Assembly (NCBI GenBank): GCA_030267325.1
Contig: JAJDJS010000002.1
Location: forward strand, 62,001-126,000
DNA from: Desulfosarcina sp. OttesenSCG-928-A07
GTDB taxonomy: Bacteria > Desulfobacterota > Desulfobacteria > Desulfobacterales > Desulfosarcinaceae
Length of the DNA: 64,000 nucleotides
Reading direction: 5' to 3'
Under the pieces are notes generated by a model, which worked only from the letters and a program-made list of their open reading frames with translations, did not search any database and was not told the origin of the DNA. Below, piece after piece: positions 27,943 to 37,240 of the stretch. A program made the translations under genes and the position numbers. Within the stretch, counting starts at the first letter, position 1. Each line of letters starts with the position of its first letter.

Positions 27943-28779
27943 ATGTTCAAGATCGTAAAACGCGAGGAAATGGCCGAAGGGACCGTGATTTTAAACGAAA
28001 TCGAGGCGCCGCTGATTGCCAAAAAAGCCAAGCCCGGACAGTTCGTGATCCTGAAGGCCAATGAGGACGGAGAGCGAATTCCCCTCACCATGGCGGACAC
28101 AGATCCGGAAAACGGCACCATCACTATTATTTATATGGTTGTGGGAAAGTCGACCGCCCTTTTCAAGACCCTTCAGGTGGGCGACGGATTCCAGGATGTG
28201 ATCGGTCCGCTGGGAACCCCCACGCATCTGGAAAAACTGGGAAAAGTGGTCTGCGTGGGGGGCGGAACGGGTGTTGCCGTGCTTCATCCCATTACCCGTG
28301 GCCTGAAAGCCGTCGGTAATCAGGTGACCTGCATCATCGGCGCCCGCACCAAAAATCTTCTGATCATGGAGCCCCAGATGAAGGCCGCTTCCCATGACCT
28401 CAAGGTCTGCACGGATGACGGTTCATACGGCCACCACGGCTTTGTCACGGATGTTCTCAAGGAAATACTGGAAAAAGGAGATGTCCAGCTGGTGGTGGGC
28501 ATCGGCCCGGTCCCCATGATGCGGGCGGTTGCGAATCTGACCCGCCCCTACAATGTCAAAACCCTGGTAAGCCTCAATCCCATCATGATTGACGGAACCG
28601 GCATGTGCGGCGGATGCCGGGTGACGGTTGGCGGAAAAACAAAGTTCGCCTGTGTGGACGGACCTGAATTTGACGGCCATGAAGTTGATTTTAACGAGTT
28701 GATGATGCGCCTTCAGGCCTACAGCGAAGATGAAAAAAAATGCTACGATGAGTTTTGTACCCTTCAGAACGCCACCTGA
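27943..28779 (+). CDS. nfnA: NADH-dependent ferredoxin:NADP+ oxidoreductase, subunit A
   Basis: 278-aa subunit of NfnAB, which couples reduced ferredoxin, NADH and NADP+ by flavin-based electron bifurcation in anaerobes. It has FAD-binding (GQFVILKANEDGERIPLTMAD) and NAD-binding (VCVGGGTGVAVLHPI) regions and a [2Fe-2S] site (TGMCGGCRVTVGG with a later ACVDGPEFDG). The start at 27943 has GGAGGAC upstream; the track's 12-residue extension is rejected. It is followed by nfnB after 113 bases. Older names are sulfide dehydrogenase beta subunit (SudB) and GltD-associated reductase. Confidence 0.93.
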   Translation: MFKIVKREEMAEGTVILNEIEAPLIAKKAKPGQFVILKANEDGERIPLTMADTDPENGTITIIYMVVGKSTALFKTLQVGDGFQDVIGPLGTPTHLEKLGKVVCVGGGTGVAVLHPITRGLKAVGNQVTCIIGARTKNLLIMEPQMKAASHDLKVCTDDGSYGHHGFVTDVLKEILEKGDVQLVVGIGPVPMMRAVANLTRPYNVKTLVSLNPIMIDGTGMCGGCRVTVGGKTKFACVDGPEFDGHEVDFNELMMRLQAYSEDEKKCYDEFCTLQNAT

Positions 28780-28892
28780 CCACGCTGCTGGGGTGTTGAC
28801 GCGTAAAACGCTGTATGTGGTGCATGGCCATGATGATATCCATTCTCCGCCAGCAGTCAGGCGGATGCAATTGTTGATGGGAGAAAAGAAAT

Positions 28893-30311
28893 ATGGAACA
28901 AGTGGAAAAAAAGGGAAAAAAAAATCAGACCCCCAGAACGCCGATGCCGGAACAGGATCCCAACGTCAGAAAACGCAATTTTCAGGAAGTTCCCACCGGC
29001 TATACCGTTGAAATGGCCCAGGCTGAAGCGGCCCGGTGTCTGCAGTGCAAAAAACCCGGATGCGTTGCCGGGTGTCCTGTTGAAGTGGATATTCCCGGTT
29101 TCATCACCCTGATTACCAAGGGAGATCTGACCGGCGCCATCCGGCATATCTGGAAAAAAAATGCCCTTCCCGCAGTCTGCGGCCGGGTGTGTCCCCAGGA
29201 AATCCAGTGTGAAGGCCGCTGCATCGTGGGTAAAGGCGGAGAAGCGGTCGCCATCGGCAACCTGGAGCGGTTTGTGGCAGACTGGGAACGGGAACACGGC
29301 ACCGGCGAAGTGCCGCCCAAACCCGCTTCCACTGGAAAAAAAGTGGCAGTGGTGGGATCCGGACCTTCAGGTCTCACGGTTGCCGGCGATCTGATCCAGA
29401 AAGGCCATTCCGTCACAGTTCTGGAAGCGTTCCACAAAGCCGGCGGTGTGTTGGTGTATGGCATTCCCGAATTTCGTCTGCCCAAAGCCATTGTGGCCAA
29501 TGAGGTGAATTTCCTGGAACGTCTTGGCGTTGATGTGGAGGTGAACGCGGTGGTGGGCCGCACCGTCAGCCTGGACGAGCTGTTTGAACAAGGATATGAG
29601 GCGATTTATCTGGGGGTGGGCGCGGGTCTGCCCAGCTTCATGAATCTTCCCGGCGAAAATCTCATCGGTATTTTATCGGCCAATGAATACCTCACCCGGG
29701 CCAACCTGATGAAGGCCTATCTCTATCCCAAAACCGACACGCCCATTCCCAAAGGGAAACATGTGGTGGTGCTGGGGGCCGGAAACGTGGCCATGGACGC
29801 GGCCCGAACCGCCATGCGTCTGGGGGCCGAGAGTGTCAAAATTGTCTACCGCCGTTCACGGGACGAAATGCCTGCCCGAAAGGCGGAAATTCACCATGCC
29901 GAAGAAGAGGGCATTGAATTTTTTCTGCTCACCAACCCCACCCAATTTATCGGCAATGACAAAGGCCGGCTTACCTCCATGGAATGCCTGAAGATGGAAC
30001 TGGGTGAACCGGATGCGTCAGGCCGCCGTCGCCCGATTCCCATCGAAGGATCCGAGTTTGTGATGGAAACCGATCTGGTCATTGTGGCGGTGGGATCTGG
30101 CGCCAATCCCCTGCTGACCCAATCCACGCCCGATATGCAGCTCAACAAATGGGGCTATATTGTCGCGGATCCGGAAACCGGAAAAACCACGAAAAAAGGC
30201 GTGTGGGCCGGTGGCGACATTGTGACCGGTGCGGCCACGGTCATCCTGGCCATGGGCGCGGGCCGGAAAGCGGCTGACTCCATTCACGAGTACCTCACCT
30301 GGGGATGGTGA
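28893..30311 (+). CDS. nfnB: NADH-dependent ferredoxin:NADP+ oxidoreductase, subunit B (glutamate-synthase small-subunit type)
   Basis: 472-aa flavoprotein. N-terminal Fe-S ligand motifs CLQCKKPGCVAGCP and VCGRVCPQEIQCEGRC precede an FAD site (VAVVGSGPSGLTVAGDL) and an NADP site (VVVLGAGNVAMDAARTAMRLG, then YRRSRDEMPAR). The end (GVWAGGDIVTGAATVILAMG, AGRKAADSI) is typical of the GltD family. With NfnA directly upstream it is assigned to NfnAB rather than to glutamate synthase, since no gltB lies nearby. Confidence 0.93.
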   Translation: MEQVEKKGKKNQTPRTPMPEQDPNVRKRNFQEVPTGYTVEMAQAEAARCLQCKKPGCVAGCPVEVDIPGFITLITKGDLTGAIRHIWKKNALPAVCGRVCPQEIQCEGRCIVGKGGEAVAIGNLERFVADWEREHGTGEVPPKPASTGKKVAVVGSGPSGLTVAGDLIQKGHSVTVLEAFHKAGGVLVYGIPEFRLPKAIVANEVNFLERLGVDVEVNAVVGRTVSLDELFEQGYEAIYLGVGAGLPSFMNLPGENLIGILSANEYLTRANLMKAYLYPKTDTPIPKGKHVVVLGAGNVAMDAARTAMRLGAESVKIVYRRSRDEMPARKAEIHHAEEEGIEFFLLTNPTQFIGNDKGRLTSMECLKMELGEPDASGRRRPIPIEGSEFVMETDLVIVAVGSGANPLLTQSTPDMQLNKWGYIVADPETGKTTKKGVWAGGDIVTGAATVILAMGAGRKAADSIHEYLTWGW

Positions 30312-30345
30312 TGCACCCATAACCGATTGAAGAATGATAAAAATG

Positions 30346-30389
30346 AAAAGCCGCTGCCCCGTCCTAAAGGATGGGGCAGCGGCTTTTCA
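30346..30389. terminator. Bidirectional intrinsic terminator, nfnB / DUF1015
   Basis: AAAAGCCGCTGCCCC pairs perfectly with GGGGCAGCGGCTTTT around a 12-base loop. A/T runs on both sides let it stop transcription from both convergent genes. Confidence 0.93.
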
Positions 30390-30413
30390 TTTGATGGAAC
30401 GGCAGCTTTTTGC

Positions 30414-31742
30414 TTATGCCTTCAGTATATTCATCACCAGCCCGGAGCGGACCTTCGGATAAAAATAAGTGGACTTCCGGGGCATGGTAAGACCTTTCTG
30501 GGCCACTTCCGCCACCTGATCAATCCGGGTGGGATTCAACAGAAACGCCGCATCAAATTCGCCGCTGTCAATGGCAGCCAACGCCTCTCCCGCATCGGTG
30601 ACATAACCGAACTTGGTGGCATCATCCAGCCGGGCCTGGTCAAACCCCAAAATTCGCATAAACACCAGCCGGGTCAGCACGGTCACATCCAGTTCCTGAA
30701 GCGCCGGATCCAGGGCATCGCCGAATTCGGCATTCATGGCGCCGGGTTTTAAGGTCAGCAGATGAAAAACCGGCGCGCCGCGGCCGTAAACCCCAATGGC
30801 CTGATTTTTGGCGTGTTGGGTCAGGGCCTCCAGAAACTTTTCTTCAACCGCCTTCCGGGTGTCCGGGGTAAAGGGATAATCCGCAATATCAAAAAAGGAC
30901 CGGGCCCGGTCCAGAGCCGTTTTCAACACTTCAGGACCCACCTCCCGGACCAGCCGGTGGGCCGGCAGAATAATCAGGCCAGGATCGCTCATGCTGCACA
31001 GATACATCATCACATCATTGGCCGGATGCTGATCCGTGAACAAGGGGTCGGTTTCCCGAAGATAATTTCTGTAGTTGAGGGCGGTTTCATACCGGTGATG
31101 ACCGTCGGCAATAACAAGGGGTTTATCCGCCATGCCTGCCGCAACCTGATCGTGAACAGCTGGATCCGAAATTCGCCAGAACTGATGGTGGTGGCCTTCC
31201 TCGTCCACAAAATCCACGTCAGGACGGGCTTTATCAACGGAATTTTCCAGTATTTTTACAATGTTGTGTTCATCCGGATAAATGGCAAAGACCGGACAGT
31301 AGTTGCAGTGAGTGGCCTTTAACAGCTCCAGCCGTTCGGAACGAACCCTTGAAAATGTTTTTTCGTGGGGAAGGATGATTTTCTTTTCAAATTCCTCGAT
31401 TTTTATTCGGGCGATCAGGCCGTAGCGCGTAATGGACCCGTTTTTCCACGGCCAGGTGATGGCTTTGAGGTACAAAGCCGGCTGATCATCCTGCTTTAAT
31501 ACGCCCTGTTTCAGCCATTCCTGAAAAAAAGCGGCAGACCGGGTATGGGGGTTGTTGTCCGGCGTATCAGATGGCGCAGGCGCCCCCAGGATCAAACGGA
31601 TAATATTGTTGGGATGGCGCTGGTGAAAAGCTGCCTGGGCCTCGGGCGAGATCACGTCATAGGGCGGGCTTGTCACCTCGGCGCTGTCGGGGATGGTTTC
31701 GGGATTGTACAGTATTCCTTTGAACGGCAAGACGGTGGCCAT
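30414..31742 (-). CDS. DUF1015 family protein
   Basis: 442-aa cytoplasmic protein with the DUF1015 hallmarks: PFKGILYNPETIP, TSPPYDVISPEAQAAFHQRH, NIIRLILG, and the central IADGHHRYETALNYRN. The start at 31742 (MATVLPFKG) is chosen over 31757 because AAAGGACG lies just upstream. The family is widespread in anaerobes and often located near serine or cysteine metabolism genes; cysE and cysK are 1-4 kb away here. Biochemical function is not established. Confidence 0.88.
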   Translation of the reverse strand: MATVLPFKGILYNPETIPDSAEVTSPPYDVISPEAQAAFHQRHPNNIIRLILGAPAPSDTPDNNPHTRSAAFFQEWLKQGVLKQDDQPALYLKAITWPWKNGSITRYGLIARIKIEEFEKKIILPHEKTFSRVRSERLELLKATHCNYCPVFAIYPDEHNIVKILENSVDKARPDVDFVDEEGHHHQFWRISDPAVHDQVAAGMADKPLVIADGHHRYETALNYRNYLRETDPLFTDQHPANDVMMYLCSMSDPGLIILPAHRLVREVGPEVLKTALDRARSFFDIADYPFTPDTRKAVEEKFLEALTQHAKNQAIGVYGRGAPVFHLLTLKPGAMNAEFGDALDPALQELDVTVLTRLVFMRILGFDQARLDDATKFGYVTDAGEALAAIDSGEFDAAFLLNPTRIDQVAEVAQKGLTMPRKSTYFYPKVRSGLVMNILKA

Positions 31743-31996
31743 GGATCGTCCTTTCATGGAGAGGCATCAGGTCTCATCAGGGAGGGAGGTCGTCAAATTG
31801 GGTTTGATACTATAAATACCGCTTTCAGTTCAAGTAAAAACAAGGCCGCGAAATCCGCCCGAAAACCGGTAAAAAGGGCGGATAACCGTTTCGGATTTCA
31901 CGAAAAAGACAGGTAAAATAAAGATGGACAAGCTGTCGGGGATGATATAAAAGACCGCATTTGTCGGTACTATTTCAATATGAAGGGGGTGATCCA

Positions 31997-32095
31997 TTGG
32001 GCAGTGTGATCAAAAAGCGAAGGAAAAAAATGCGAAAGCATAAACACAGAAAATTGTTGGCCCGCACGCGGCATCAGCGGAGAAAGGGCAAGTAA
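31997..32095 (+). CDS. 32-aa basic ribosome-associated protein, AURKAIP1/COX24 domain type
   Basis: Too short for the ORF track. TTG at 31997 with GAAGGGGGT about 7 bases upstream begins (M)GSVIKKRRKKMRKHKHRK, followed by LLARTRHQRRKGK. This is the short highly basic KKRRKKMxKHKxRK motif of bacterial AURKAIP1/COX24-domain proteins, related to the mitochondrial ribosomal protein. It is followed by a terminator, so it is probably a monocistronic gene. Confidence 0.82.
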   Translation: MGSVIKKRRKKMRKHKHRKLLARTRHQRRKGK

Positions 32096-32127
32096 ATGCT
32101 ACCGTTGAGCTTCTGTGGAATTTTTTG

Positions 32128-32167
32128 AAAAAGCGCCGCTTCCGCTTATTTTTCCGGCGCTTTTTTA
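32128..32167 (+). terminator. Intrinsic terminator after the 32-aa gene
   Basis: AAAAAGCGCCG pairs with CGGCGCTTTTTT around a 16-base loop, 33 bases after the stop. A-rich on the left and T-rich on the right, so it can also serve the convergent rhodanese gene. Confidence 0.88.
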
Positions 32168-32207
32168 TTCTTTTTGTCCCAAAACCCAAAAAGTCAGATG
32201 AGCGGCG

Positions 32208-32771
32208 TTATTTTTCCGCTGTTTGGCGGCCTTCCTTTCCCGTTTCTGTGGGAAATCCCTTTTTCTGCCACTGGGTCCAACCATTTTTCAAATAATAAAC
32301 CCGGGTAAATCCGCTCAGGACGAACACCTCGGCAAGATCAACGGCCAGGTGGCAGTCGTCGCCGTCGCAGTATGTGATGATCACGGTGTCCGGGCCTGTT
32401 TCAGCAAGAAAATCGTTGAGCCAGGCATCCTGATCTTCCTCAACAAAATTCCGGGCGCCTTGGATATGGCCGGCTGAAAAATCCAGTTCGTGCCGGGCAT
32501 CGGCAAAAATCGTCCCCGGTACATCAAAGTATTGTCTGGCCTCTTCCAGAGAGATTTCCCGGATGTTTTGGTTTTCATCCGCCTGCCCCTCACTTTCCGG
32601 CAAACGGGCCGCCGCATCCCCCCGGCTGCTCAGTCCACTGACGGATCCACTGTTTGGGCTGATTTTGGCAGAATTGATTTTGTCAGGCCGGATTTCATAC
32701 ACAATTCCGGAAACCACAACAGCCACCAATACAATCAGCAGTGCTTCCCTTAATGTTGATTTCCACTTCAT
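32208..32771 (-). CDS. Membrane-anchored rhodanese-domain protein
   Basis: 187-aa protein. Residues 8-25 (EALLIVLVAVVVSGIVY) form an N-terminal membrane anchor, then a Ser/Gly-rich linker. The rhodanese domain (about 70-180) has REISLEEARQYFD, FADARHELDFSAGHIQGA and the active-site loop ITYCDGDDCHLA, with the expected Cys. It would sit on the periplasmic side and handle sulfane sulfur, or bind partners. It is divergent from cysE, which suggests sulfur metabolism, but the link is only contextual. Confidence 0.85.
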   Translation of the reverse strand: MKWKSTLREALLIVLVAVVVSGIVYEIRPDKINSAKISPNSGSVSGLSSRGDAAARLPESEGQADENQNIREISLEEARQYFDVPGTIFADARHELDFSAGHIQGARNFVEEDQDAWLNDFLAETGPDTVIITYCDGDDCHLAVDLAEVFVLSGFTRVYYLKNGWTQWQKKGFPTETGKEGRQTAEK

Positions 32772-32933
32772 TTTTCTCTATCCATTTCTTTTTATGGATG
32801 CTGGAAGAATCCGTATTGCATTGCGACTTCGTGTCTTCCCGGAAGAGAAACAATCGGTTTCGGCGGCAACCGTATCATGATATGGAATCAGACATCCACC
32901 GGTTTTCAAAACACATCATCAAAGAGGTCCGCC

Positions 32934-33884
32934 ATGTCCGATACCTGCCGGTCAACGGTTGAATGCCATGAACAGGCCCGTGAAAAACTCTCCGCCATTG
33001 CCAAACACATCATTGATCACAGCCGAACCGATGCCTGCTATACGCATCTGGATACAGATCCAGTTCCGGCGGCCGGACAGGTGGCAGATATTATTGACCT
33101 GTTCCGGCAATTGCTGTTTCCCGGATATTTCAGCCCCGAAACCCTGGACCCCATGAACATGGACTATCACCTGGGCCAGACCCTTTCCCGGCTGTACGAT
33201 CGCCTGGCCAAGTCCATCACCCACCATATCCGCCACGAATGCCGGCGCTACAATCAATCATGCAGTGAATGCGACCGCCAGGGCCATGCGATTTCCCTTT
33301 CCCTGATGGATGCCATTCCCGAAATCCGGCAGATTCTGGTGTCCGATGTCCGGGCCGCGTTTGAGGGTGATCCGGCAGCCAAAAGCCATGACGAAATTAT
33401 TTTCAGTTATCCGGGCCTTTACGCCATCACGGTTCACCGGGTGGCCCACCTCTTGTACCGGCTGAAAGTACCCCTGCTTCCCCGGATCATGAGCGAATAC
33501 GCCCACAGCCTCACCGGCATTGACATCCATCCCGGCGCAACCATCGGTGAGCGGTTTGTCATTGACCACGGCACCGGGGTTGTAATTGGCGAAACCACCC
33601 GCATCGGCCACAACGTCCGGATTTATCAAGGCGTGACCCTTGGCGCCCTGTCCCTTCCCATGGGTTCCGGGGAAAAGCTGCGGGGGGAAAAACGCCACCC
33701 CACCCTTGAAGATGATGTGATTATTTATGCCGGCGCAACGATTCTGGGGGGTGATACGGTGATCGGCGCACGGTCTGTGGTGGGCGGAAATGTCTGGCTC
33801 ACGGACTCCATTCCACCGGATACCCAAGTGATGCTGGAGCGGCCCCGGCTGGTCATCAAAGAGGTCCGGCAGTTGTCCGGCTGA
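32934..33884 (+). CDS. cysE: Serine O-acetyltransferase
   Basis: 316-aa enzyme making O-acetylserine from serine and acetyl-CoA, first step of cysteine synthesis. An all-helical N-terminal domain (about 1-180) precedes a left-handed beta-helix with hexapeptide repeats ([59 protein letters not shown]). This longer form is the EpsC/SatA-like type common in anaerobes. The start at 32934 has AGAGG upstream; the track's 19-residue extension is dropped. cysK follows after 41 bases. Confidence 0.94.
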   Translation: MSDTCRSTVECHEQAREKLSAIAKHIIDHSRTDACYTHLDTDPVPAAGQVADIIDLFRQLLFPGYFSPETLDPMNMDYHLGQTLSRLYDRLAKSITHHIRHECRRYNQSCSECDRQGHAISLSLMDAIPEIRQILVSDVRAAFEGDPAAKSHDEIIFSYPGLYAITVHRVAHLLYRLKVPLLPRIMSEYAHSLTGIDIHPGATIGERFVIDHGTGVVIGETTRIGHNVRIYQGVTLGALSLPMGSGEKLRGEKRHPTLEDDVIIYAGATILGGDTVIGARSVVGGNVWLTDSIPPDTQVMLERPRLVIKEVRQLSG

Positions 33885-33925
33885 CATCGGCGGATGGGGG
33901 ATTTTATCTGACGAAAGGATCTATC

Positions 33926-34846
33926 ATGTCCATTTATCCAGCCATTGTCTCCACCATTGGAAAAACGCCGCTTGTCCGTCTCAATCAGATCGCTGATGGC
34001 TTGGGCGCGGAAATTGTCGCCAAGCTGGAATTTTTCAACCCCTTGGGCAGCGTCAAGGATCGCGTGGCCGTGGCCATGGTGGATACGGCGGAAAAACAGG
34101 GCCGGCTGTCTCCAGGCGGGATGGTGGTGGAGCCCACCAGCGGTAATACCGGCATCGGCCTTGCCTTTGTCTGCGCGCTCCGGGGATACCGGGTCTGCCT
34201 GACCATGCCGGAAACCATGAGTGTGGAGCGCCAAAAGCTCCTTCGCCATTTGGGCGCAGAGCTGGTGCTGACGCCGGGAAATCTGGGGATGGAAGGCGCC
34301 ATTGAAAAGGCCCGCACCATTGTGGCGGGTCATTCAGGTGCCTTTATGCCAAACCAGTTTGAAAACCCGACCAATCCCGAAGCCCACCGAAAAACCACGG
34401 CAGTTGAAATCTGGAATGACACCCAAGGTGAGGTGGATATTCTGGTGGCGGCCGTGGGCACGGGCGGCACCTTTACCGGGGTAGGCGGGTATCTCAAGGA
34501 AAAACGTCCGGGATTTTACTGTGTGGCCGTAGAACCGGCCGGCTCCCCGGTGCTTTCCGGCGGGAAAAAAGGGCCCCACCAGATTCAGGGCATCGGCGCT
34601 GGTTTTGTTCCGCCGATTCTGGATCAGAGCCTCATTGATGAGGTGGTGACGGTCTCTGATGAAGCGGCATTTGGCATGGCCCGCCGTCTGGCTGTCCAGG
34701 AAGGGCTCCTCTGCGGGATTTCATCCGGTGCGGCAGTATGGGCGGCCCTCACCATTGCCGCCCGGCCTGAAAACAAAGGAAAACGCATCGTCACCCTGCT
34801 TCCCAGTACCGGTGAGCGGGAGGTGAGTACGAAGCTGTTTGCCTGA
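33926..34846 (+). CDS. cysK: Cysteine synthase A (O-acetylserine sulfhydrylase)
   Basis: 306-aa PLP enzyme converting O-acetylserine and sulfide to cysteine. The PLP lysine lies in [11 protein letters not shown], the substrate loop is [12 protein letters not shown], the phosphate-binding glycine loop is [14 protein letters not shown], and the C-terminal serine is in [26 protein letters not shown] precedes the ATG. It forms an operon with cysE and together they complete cysteine synthesis from serine. Confidence 0.96.
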   Translation: MSIYPAIVSTIGKTPLVRLNQIADGLGAEIVAKLEFFNPLGSVKDRVAVAMVDTAEKQGRLSPGGMVVEPTSGNTGIGLAFVCALRGYRVCLTMPETMSVERQKLLRHLGAELVLTPGNLGMEGAIEKARTIVAGHSGAFMPNQFENPTNPEAHRKTTAVEIWNDTQGEVDILVAAVGTGGTFTGVGGYLKEKRPGFYCVAVEPAGSPVLSGGKKGPHQIQGIGAGFVPPILDQSLIDEVVTVSDEAAFGMARRLAVQEGLLCGISSGAAVWAALTIAARPENKGKRIVTLLPSTGEREVSTKLFA

Positions 34847-35023
34847 AAATGGCATTTGGTGATAGATAGCCATCTTCCGCCAGCCGTTTTTCAAACAAGT
34901 TTTCAAAAAATAATGCTCTGCTTAAAATTTGGTGTCCGTTATTGATGAGTGATCTTACTGGTGCTTCGATACGCAAAAACGGATTGTCTATGGCCCGCAA
35001 CATGCTGGCTGTGGCGGGCGGCC

Positions 35024-35072
35024 GCCCCTAACAACTAGTCACCGCTATTTCATAGACGAGTTAGAAATATCG
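35024..35072. other. Short imperfect inverted repeat before the AT-rich cassette
   Basis: CCCCTAACAACTAGTC and GACGAGTTAGAAA are imperfect complements with a 14-base spacer; the outer ends (CTAAC and GTTAG) recall integron attC core sites. It is shorter than typical attC and no integrase or second copy was found. It marks the boundary between normal-composition and AT-rich DNA. Confidence 0.25.
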
Positions 35073-35081
35073 AGGATTGCT

Positions 35082-35654
35082 ATGTCTATAATCCCTTACC
35101 TTGATGGAGAGATAGCAACGAGTCTAATTGTTGGTGCAATAGGAAGTTTTGTTGCGGGCCTCTTGCTCCCTGTTATAATTACACTGTGCAGGGGTATAAT
35201 AGGTAAAATACTTGTAATTAGAAAACCTGTCAGCATTAACGGTGTCTATGACTGCAAGTATTACATACCTTGGAAGCCCTATGGTCAGCATGTCATTTAT
35301 GAACGAATTTTCATTTTTCAGTTTGGCAAAAAATGCTACGGCTACATCATAAACAACACAAAAGATGATAGTTTCAGAAAGTTAGAACGTCCAGGAATTA
35401 GACTGGTCGGAAATATCTTTTTAGAGAGATATTTTATAGGCTGGTGGAGCCATCCCATGCCTGACGATCATACCTACGGGTCATTTAACATGCAAATAGA
35501 TCCAGGCGGGCAAAAGCTTGAAGGATTTTGGACGGGTGAAAGTGGAGCATATCATAGAGTCTTAGGAGGCGGATGGGTCTGGGAAAAGCAAAACATATGG
35601 TATACTATTTTTCATCTTATTTATTTCAAAATAAGAGGCAACAAAATTTTTTAA
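35082..35654 (+). CDS. Unknown protein, one membrane segment plus beta-rich domain
   Basis: 190-aa product of visibly AT-rich DNA. Residues about 11-45 (IATSLIVGAIGSFVAGLLL and on) are hydrophobic, one long or two short membrane passes. The rest alternates aromatic and polar residues as in a beta-sheet or small barrel (GVYDCKYYIPWKPYGQ, RIFIFQFGKKCYGYII, LEGFWTGESGAYHRV). I do not recognise a family. The architecture loosely recalls two-TM/beta effector proteins of CD-NTase-type defence systems, but no motif proves it. RBS TCGAGGA precedes the ATG. First gene of a three-gene run. Confidence 0.6.
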   Translation: MSIIPYLDGEIATSLIVGAIGSFVAGLLLPVIITLCRGIIGKILVIRKPVSINGVYDCKYYIPWKPYGQHVIYERIFIFQFGKKCYGYIINNTKDDSFRKLERPGIRLVGNIFLERYFIGWWSHPMPDDHTYGSFNMQIDPGGQKLEGFWTGESGAYHRVLGGGWVWEKQNIWYTIFHLIYFKIRGNKIF

Positions 35655-35666
35655 AAGAGAACGCAC

Positions 35667-36368
35667 GTGACTACTTTCCATACAAAAATCGACATCGATA
35701 CAGAGTCTTACTTATTAAATCAAAGTCAATATTCGATACATGAAATTGATGACATATTTAATTCTGCTAATTTTTTCCCTGAACCATATATGCAAATATC
35801 AAAACTTCAAGCAACAGCTATTCAGTTTTTCATCACAACCGCCAAAATAAAAAACATTGTTGAGGTAGGAACATTTGTCGGATACAGCGCCTTTTCAATG
35901 GCATATGTACTCCCTCCTGACAGCACATTGCGGACGATAGAAATCAACGAAGAATTCCATACTAAAGCAGAATATAATCAGTATCAATATATGAAAAATT
36001 TTAAAAACAGAAAAAAAACGCATGTTGGTGGAATAGAAAACATAGAATTTATACATGATGATGCAAAAAATGTTTTTCCCCGTCTGGCTGCAAAAGCTGA
36101 CACAATCGATTTGGTTTTTTTAGATGGAGACAAAGAACACTATTTGTTCTATCTTGAATGGGCAATAAAATGTTTAAAAAAAGGAGCTTATTTTTTAATA
36201 GATAATGCCCTTTTTAAAGGAAGGGTAGTGAATGACAATGGCCAACATATAACTACTAAATATTCAAGAAGTATTAGAGATATGACAACCAAGCTAAAAA
36301 AAAGCGACCGTTTTGATTATTTTTTTCTTCCTGTAGGGGACTGTATGATTGTTGCACAAAAAAAATGA
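35667..36368 (+). CDS. Class I SAM-dependent O-methyltransferase
   Basis: 233-aa enzyme of the catechol/caffeoyl-CoA O-methyltransferase fold (Methyltransf_3). The SAM-binding motif is IVEVGTFVGYSAFSMAYVLP, followed by the acidic loop IEINEE, and IDLVFLDGDKEHYLFYLEW near the metal site. Start is GTG at 35667, 12 bases after the preceding stop. AT-rich codons (ATA, AAA, TTT, AGA) differ sharply from neighbours such as cysK. The acceptor substrate is unknown; co-location with the kinase-like gene suggests a small-molecule or nucleotide modification role. Confidence 0.85.
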   Translation: MTTFHTKIDIDTESYLLNQSQYSIHEIDDIFNSANFFPEPYMQISKLQATAIQFFITTAKIKNIVEVGTFVGYSAFSMAYVLPPDSTLRTIEINEEFHTKAEYNQYQYMKNFKNRKKTHVGGIENIEFIHDDAKNVFPRLAAKADTIDLVFLDGDKEHYLFYLEWAIKCLKKGAYFLIDNALFKGRVVNDNGQHITTKYSRSIRDMTTKLKKSDRFDYFFLPVGDCMIVAQKK

Positions 36369-36377
36369 AATAGTATT

Positions 36378-37091
36378 ATGACGAGACTTATAATAACAAT
36401 TGATGGGCCAACAGGCTCAGGGAAAACAGCAACAGCAAAGATGCTGTCACAAAGACTTAACATTTTCCACTTAAAGGGTGGTATCTTTTTAAGATCTCTA
36501 ACGTATTTTTGTTTGAGAAACAATATAACTACTGAAAATGATATCGCAAAAACATCTCGACATTTCAATCCAGTTATAGATTTCAATAATGAAAACAATA
36601 TATTTTTAGATGAAGAAAATGTTGCAGATTTTTTATGGACAAAAGAAGTCAATGCGTTTGTTCCGTTTGTCGCCAATATTAGGGAGGTTAGATCAGAAAG
36701 AAAAAAATGGATTAGAGAAATTACAAAAAACATGGATATTGTCGCAGATGGAAGAACCCTAGGAAGCGAAATATTTCCGGATGCAACTATAAAATTCTTT
36801 CTCACTTGTGGAATTAAAGAAAGAGCTCAGAGAAGATTGCTCCAAAAAAGGTTTGGGACAGACTTGGACGGTGTTAAAGAAGACATTTTAAAAAGAGACA
36901 AAAAAGATATGGAGGGAGTGGTGAATCGCCTATTACCACCAAAAAATTCTATTCACATAGATTCAACCCACCTCACATTAGAGCAGACTGTAAGCGCTAT
37001 GCTTAATCATATAACCTCTTTTCTTTCTGAAACTTCACAAACCCCAATCACAGAACTCTCCGAATGGTGGAACCATCATCCTGCCGAATAA
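36378..37091 (+). CDS. Cytidylate-kinase-like P-loop protein
   Basis: 237-aa protein starting MTRLIITIDGPTGSGKTATA, the Walker A motif and layout of (d)CMP kinase. VADGRTLGSEIFPDATIKFF and CGIKERAQRR match the Cmk NMP-binding and LID regions. It is divergent from a housekeeping Cmk in its central part, and the C-terminus (SEWWNHHPAE) is extended. It follows the methyltransferase by 9 bases in the same AT-rich DNA. As a third gene of an imported cassette it may phosphorylate a special nucleotide substrate rather than serve general CMP recycling. Confidence 0.8.
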   Translation: MTRLIITIDGPTGSGKTATAKMLSQRLNIFHLKGGIFLRSLTYFCLRNNITTENDIAKTSRHFNPVIDFNNENNIFLDEENVADFLWTKEVNAFVPFVANIREVRSERKKWIREITKNMDIVADGRTLGSEIFPDATIKFFLTCGIKERAQRRLLQKRFGTDLDGVKEDILKRDKKDMEGVVNRLLPPKNSIHIDSTHLTLEQTVSAMLNHITSFLSETSQTPITELSEWWNHHPAE

Positions 37092-37240
37092 ACTGTGTTT
37101 TACGAACCGGTTTGACCGGCGCCGCGTTTTCACCGGAAAACATCGTTTCCATGATCTTACTTGCCTTGCTCATTCAGGCGCCTTTCCTTTATTTTGCGGA
37201 GCCATTCTCGTGATATCTCTTCCCGTTCGTTTTGGAACGA

